A stretch of DNA of 64,000 bases from Aulostomus chinensis (taxonomy: Eukaryota; Chordata; Actinopteri; Syngnathiformes; Aulostomidae): positions 6,446,501-6,510,500 of the forward strand of contig JBBMOA010000018.1 in the NCBI GenBank assembly GCA_037954235.1, given 5' to 3'. Positions within the stretch are counted from its first letter, which is position 1, and each line of letters begins with the position of its first letter. The translations under genes and the position numbers were made by a program. Positions 61,471-64,000 of the stretch are shown one piece after another. The notes below the pieces were generated by a model that made no database searches, had not been told where the DNA came from, and worked only from the letters and a program-made list of their open reading frames with translations.

Positions 61471-62508
61471 AGCAGCCGCAGTGCGCTTTATTTTGAAAAT
61501 GCCCCTCTAAATTCAAAAAAGCACAATTTGTAAAATATTATTCAGAAAATATGCTTCTGTTTTGGTGTGTTCAATCATGTGTTTTTCAATGCACGAAAAC
61601 GACTGAATACTCAAGAAGAACCTGATTTTATGCCGAATGGTTCAACAAAAGTATTGTGTTAATATTTTTGGTCGACGCTTTGCTCACTTTACAGGATTTA
61701 CAAGAATGCAAAGGGCTTTTAAACACCCTTTGATTGGTTCCAACTCTTGGAAGTGGTCATGTAGCAAGATGTGTCTTTTAGTTTAGAAAGTGTCACGTGA
61801 CTTTTCTAGCAAAAATGGCGTGTGAAGAGTCCATATTGAGGACAGTTTCATCCTATCACTCTGCGTTGGAGGATAAGAAAAAAATAATGTGATTCGGTGA
61901 TTCGAATCCACTCCAAAGTTTAATGGAACGGATCCGAGGTAATTTTCAAAATGATCTCTTGTGGAAATTTAAAAAAAAAACATGTATTGATGTAGACTGA
62001 GAAAAAGACAAATGTGTGTCTTAAAACTGAATAAAGCTGCTGAATAATGGTTGTAAATTATCAGGCTTCGCCAGCTTGCCAAGCGCGGAAAATGGAATAT
62101 GAATTCAACATCGGTTCAGTTCTGGTAGGGCGACTTCATCAATAGCAAACGTCCATTATTGATGATGGAGTGTCAAATAAAGTGCCCCAAATTGCCTCCA
62201 TTTTCCTTCACTTCCTTTCTTCTGTTCCATCCCCGTCTCATCATATTTCTTGTTGGTGGTGTGAGGGAGGGAGCAAGCGTCCTGCAGCCACGGTGCAACA
62301 GGTGTGTTTCAACTTGCACGCATGGATCTATTCAGCCTTTTTTTTTTTTCTTTTTTTTTTTTGTTACCCATCGTTTCAGTAAATCGACAGAATCTTTTGA
62401 TTAACAGACAGACAGATGGAAAGTCTCCATATGCAGTGAAGTCATAACCCTTGTAATGCTTTAATAGATGACATTGAAGGGGGGGGAGAAGAGAGGGAGT
62501 TTATTTCC

Positions 62509-62510
<2 letters not shown>
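61471..62510. other. Unique non-coding sequence
   Basis: No gene recognised. Interrupted T run at 62339-62362. A unique block at 62040-62210 (with CGCCAGCTTGCCAAGCG and CCATTATTGATGATGG) precedes the promoter-like region and could be proximal regulatory DNA. Confidence 0.45.

Positions 62511-62546
<36 letters not shown>
62511..62546. repeat. (CT)18 microsatellite
   Basis: Uninterrupted CT array of 18 units, about 70 bp upstream of a TATA box. Read on the minus strand it is a GAGA tract. Confidence 0.95.
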
Positions 62547-62548
<2 letters not shown>

Positions 62549-62559
62549 CACCTCCTCCC

Positions 62560-62665
62560 TACACCTGGGTGAGAATCCACACCAGAGCCAAATCCCTCAT
62601 CAGGAGCCGAGTGTATAAAAGCCTGGAGGAGCCGTCTCTTGCTTCGTAGCTGATTGCCCAGCGTG
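62560..62665 (+). promoter_or_regulatory. Putative TATA promoter and non-coding first exon
   Basis: A good TATA box (GTGTATAAAAGCC, TATAAAA at 62614-62620) lies 50 bp downstream of an E-box CACCTG, in GC-richer unique sequence. A start site is expected about 28-32 bp downstream, near 62643-62650. The sequence then runs to CCCAGCGTG, with GTGAGA at 62666, a fair splice donor, giving a short 5' untranslated exon of about 20 bp. An ATG at 62671 lies inside the would-be intron. The gene itself would lie further right, beyond the window or in later exons; I cannot identify it. Layout fits many fish tissue-specific genes. Confidence 0.4.
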
Positions 62666-64000
62666 GTGAGATGGTGTGTTTGTTTCCTGCGGCTTTGTGT
62701 ACTGGTGCTGTTTATCCTCTTTCAGGGTGGGTGTTTACTTCAGTAAAATTTTTCCTGCTTATTTGATAATAAAGTGGTAAATTTAAAAATGGTACTCAGT
62801 GTCTTACAATTACATTCAACCATTTACACACACACTGATGGAGGAGGCTGGTAGGTGTCAAACCTGCTCATCAAGAGAAATTAGAGCTTCAGCATCCCGC
62901 TCAAGTGCACTTACGCATGTTTCTGGTGGAATGAGGAATGAATGAGCAACCCTTCGGTGACTTTGAGTGTTTTGGTTGTATGATGCAGCATTTACTGTAA
63001 ATCGAGATTAAATATACAGATTATTGCAGTTTTAAAGTCGGGCGATCGTTTTGCTTTGACCTATAATTAATAGTGAGTAAGAACTTTCATTTCACCACTG
63101 TTTTCAATAGGCGTGTTACCGTCTCCACCAGCTTTTAGAGAAATAGTTGCTCTAATGGGATGCTAGGCAGGTATACACTGCTGCCAGGCTTGATAAGTGT
63201 AGTGAAAAAGAAAAAGTGCAGGACTTAAAAAACAAAACAGTGAGTTGAAAGGAATTAAAGTCTTCTATTGAGCTGAGGAACTGCAGAGTTGGTGTTAATG
63301 TAATTCTTGGGGGTTCATTGCCAAGTCTTTCACATTAAATGCAGTCATTTGTTCCGTTAATATAAAAATCTGTGCCGATTAGAAAAACAATTTTACTAGT
63401 TGATTTATTAAAGTGAGGACAGAGAACAAGTGGAAGTCAGAGCACAAGGACATGGCGAACAGCTTGTTAACAAGCTTTCTGATTAAACGGCTTATAGCAT
63501 TTCTGGTGGTTTCATGCACGATATTGGCATCATTTTTCGGGGACTAGTGAGTTTGATGGTGTAAAATGTAATTACATTTCGCTGATTATAATTACAAAGT
63601 AAGGTAGCATGTGTGGAGATCTGTTGGTTTTGTCCAAAAAAGAAAGTGGAATCCTACGGTAGAAAATGCATCCGCAGCTTCCCACACAGAGCAGAAGTTG
63701 AGGAACAATAGATGGCGGAGCGGCGCCAGAGACTTCCCATAGTGCAATAAAACCACATGAGCAGAACTGAACACTGACAATAAAAAATAGAATCGATGGG
63801 AGTGCTTCACGTTTCCTGTCCCATTGACAGATTATTTCATGGATCACAGCAAACAAAACTGTGGCTCATTCAACAGAGGGAGTGTCTCAGCTCCCATTCT
63901 CCAATATGTTCCTTTGATTACTTTAAAGCTGAGGCTGTTTAAGCTTTTGTCAGGAGTGGAATTAGACAGACAACCAGGGCATGGGAATGTTCCAGTCTGA
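62666..64000. other. Unique sequence, possible first intron
   Basis: Follows the putative donor at 62666. A pyrimidine-rich TTTATCCTCTTTCAG at 62709-62723 is acceptor-like but close to the donor. No coding exon is recognisable to the end of the window. Confidence 0.4.

Overview
The window reads as vertebrate, most likely percomorph teleost, genomic DNA from a gene-poor region: a gene desert or very large introns. It is AT-rich, has long AC/TG, CT and GATA microsatellites, and carries tRNA-headed SINEs with GGAT-type tails and many hAT-superfamily transposon remnants of the kind common in fish. I found no intact protein-coding gene, rRNA, functional tRNA, CRISPR array or bacterial-style operon. 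Most open frames are short or are translations of simple repeats.

Layout. 1-16.6 kb: mostly unique sequence with one decayed dispersed repeat (about 3.2 kb), an AC microsatellite, a 20-bp minisatellite (8.95 kb), a SINE with a target-site duplication (10.9-11.3 kb), a SINE 3' fragment (13.0 kb) and a decayed element (13.2-13.6 kb). 16.6-17.5 kb: a degenerate hAT-like element with a broken coding remnant. 17.5-42 kb: mainly unique sequence with a non-autonomous hAT element (24.4-25.0 kb, 8-bp duplication), a perfect inverted repeat (21.65 kb), degenerate tandem units (32.5-32.8 kb), a TG/TA microsatellite (37.7-38.0 kb) and two SINE pieces (38.5 and 39.7 kb). 42.1-47 kb: a 1-kb hAT element, a 630-bp TCTG/TCTC array, and a second degenerate hAT with a BED-type zinc finger. 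51.3-52.4 kb: two SINEs. 56-58 kb: a nest in which a degenerate BED-finger hAT transposon was entered by a SINE and by a MITE-like element. 58-64 kb: unique sequence that looks regulatory, ending with a TATA-containing promoter-like segment at 62.6 kb.

The interest lies in (a) the density and nesting of hAT elements, (b) SINEs that share a body and tail but have two different tRNA-like heads, with 9-14 bp duplications, (c) several unique, homeodomain-motif-rich stretches that may be conserved non-coding enhancers, and (d) a plausible promoter and first exon at the right edge. No cooperating gene system is visible. All family assignments come from reading motifs by eye and were not checked by database search.
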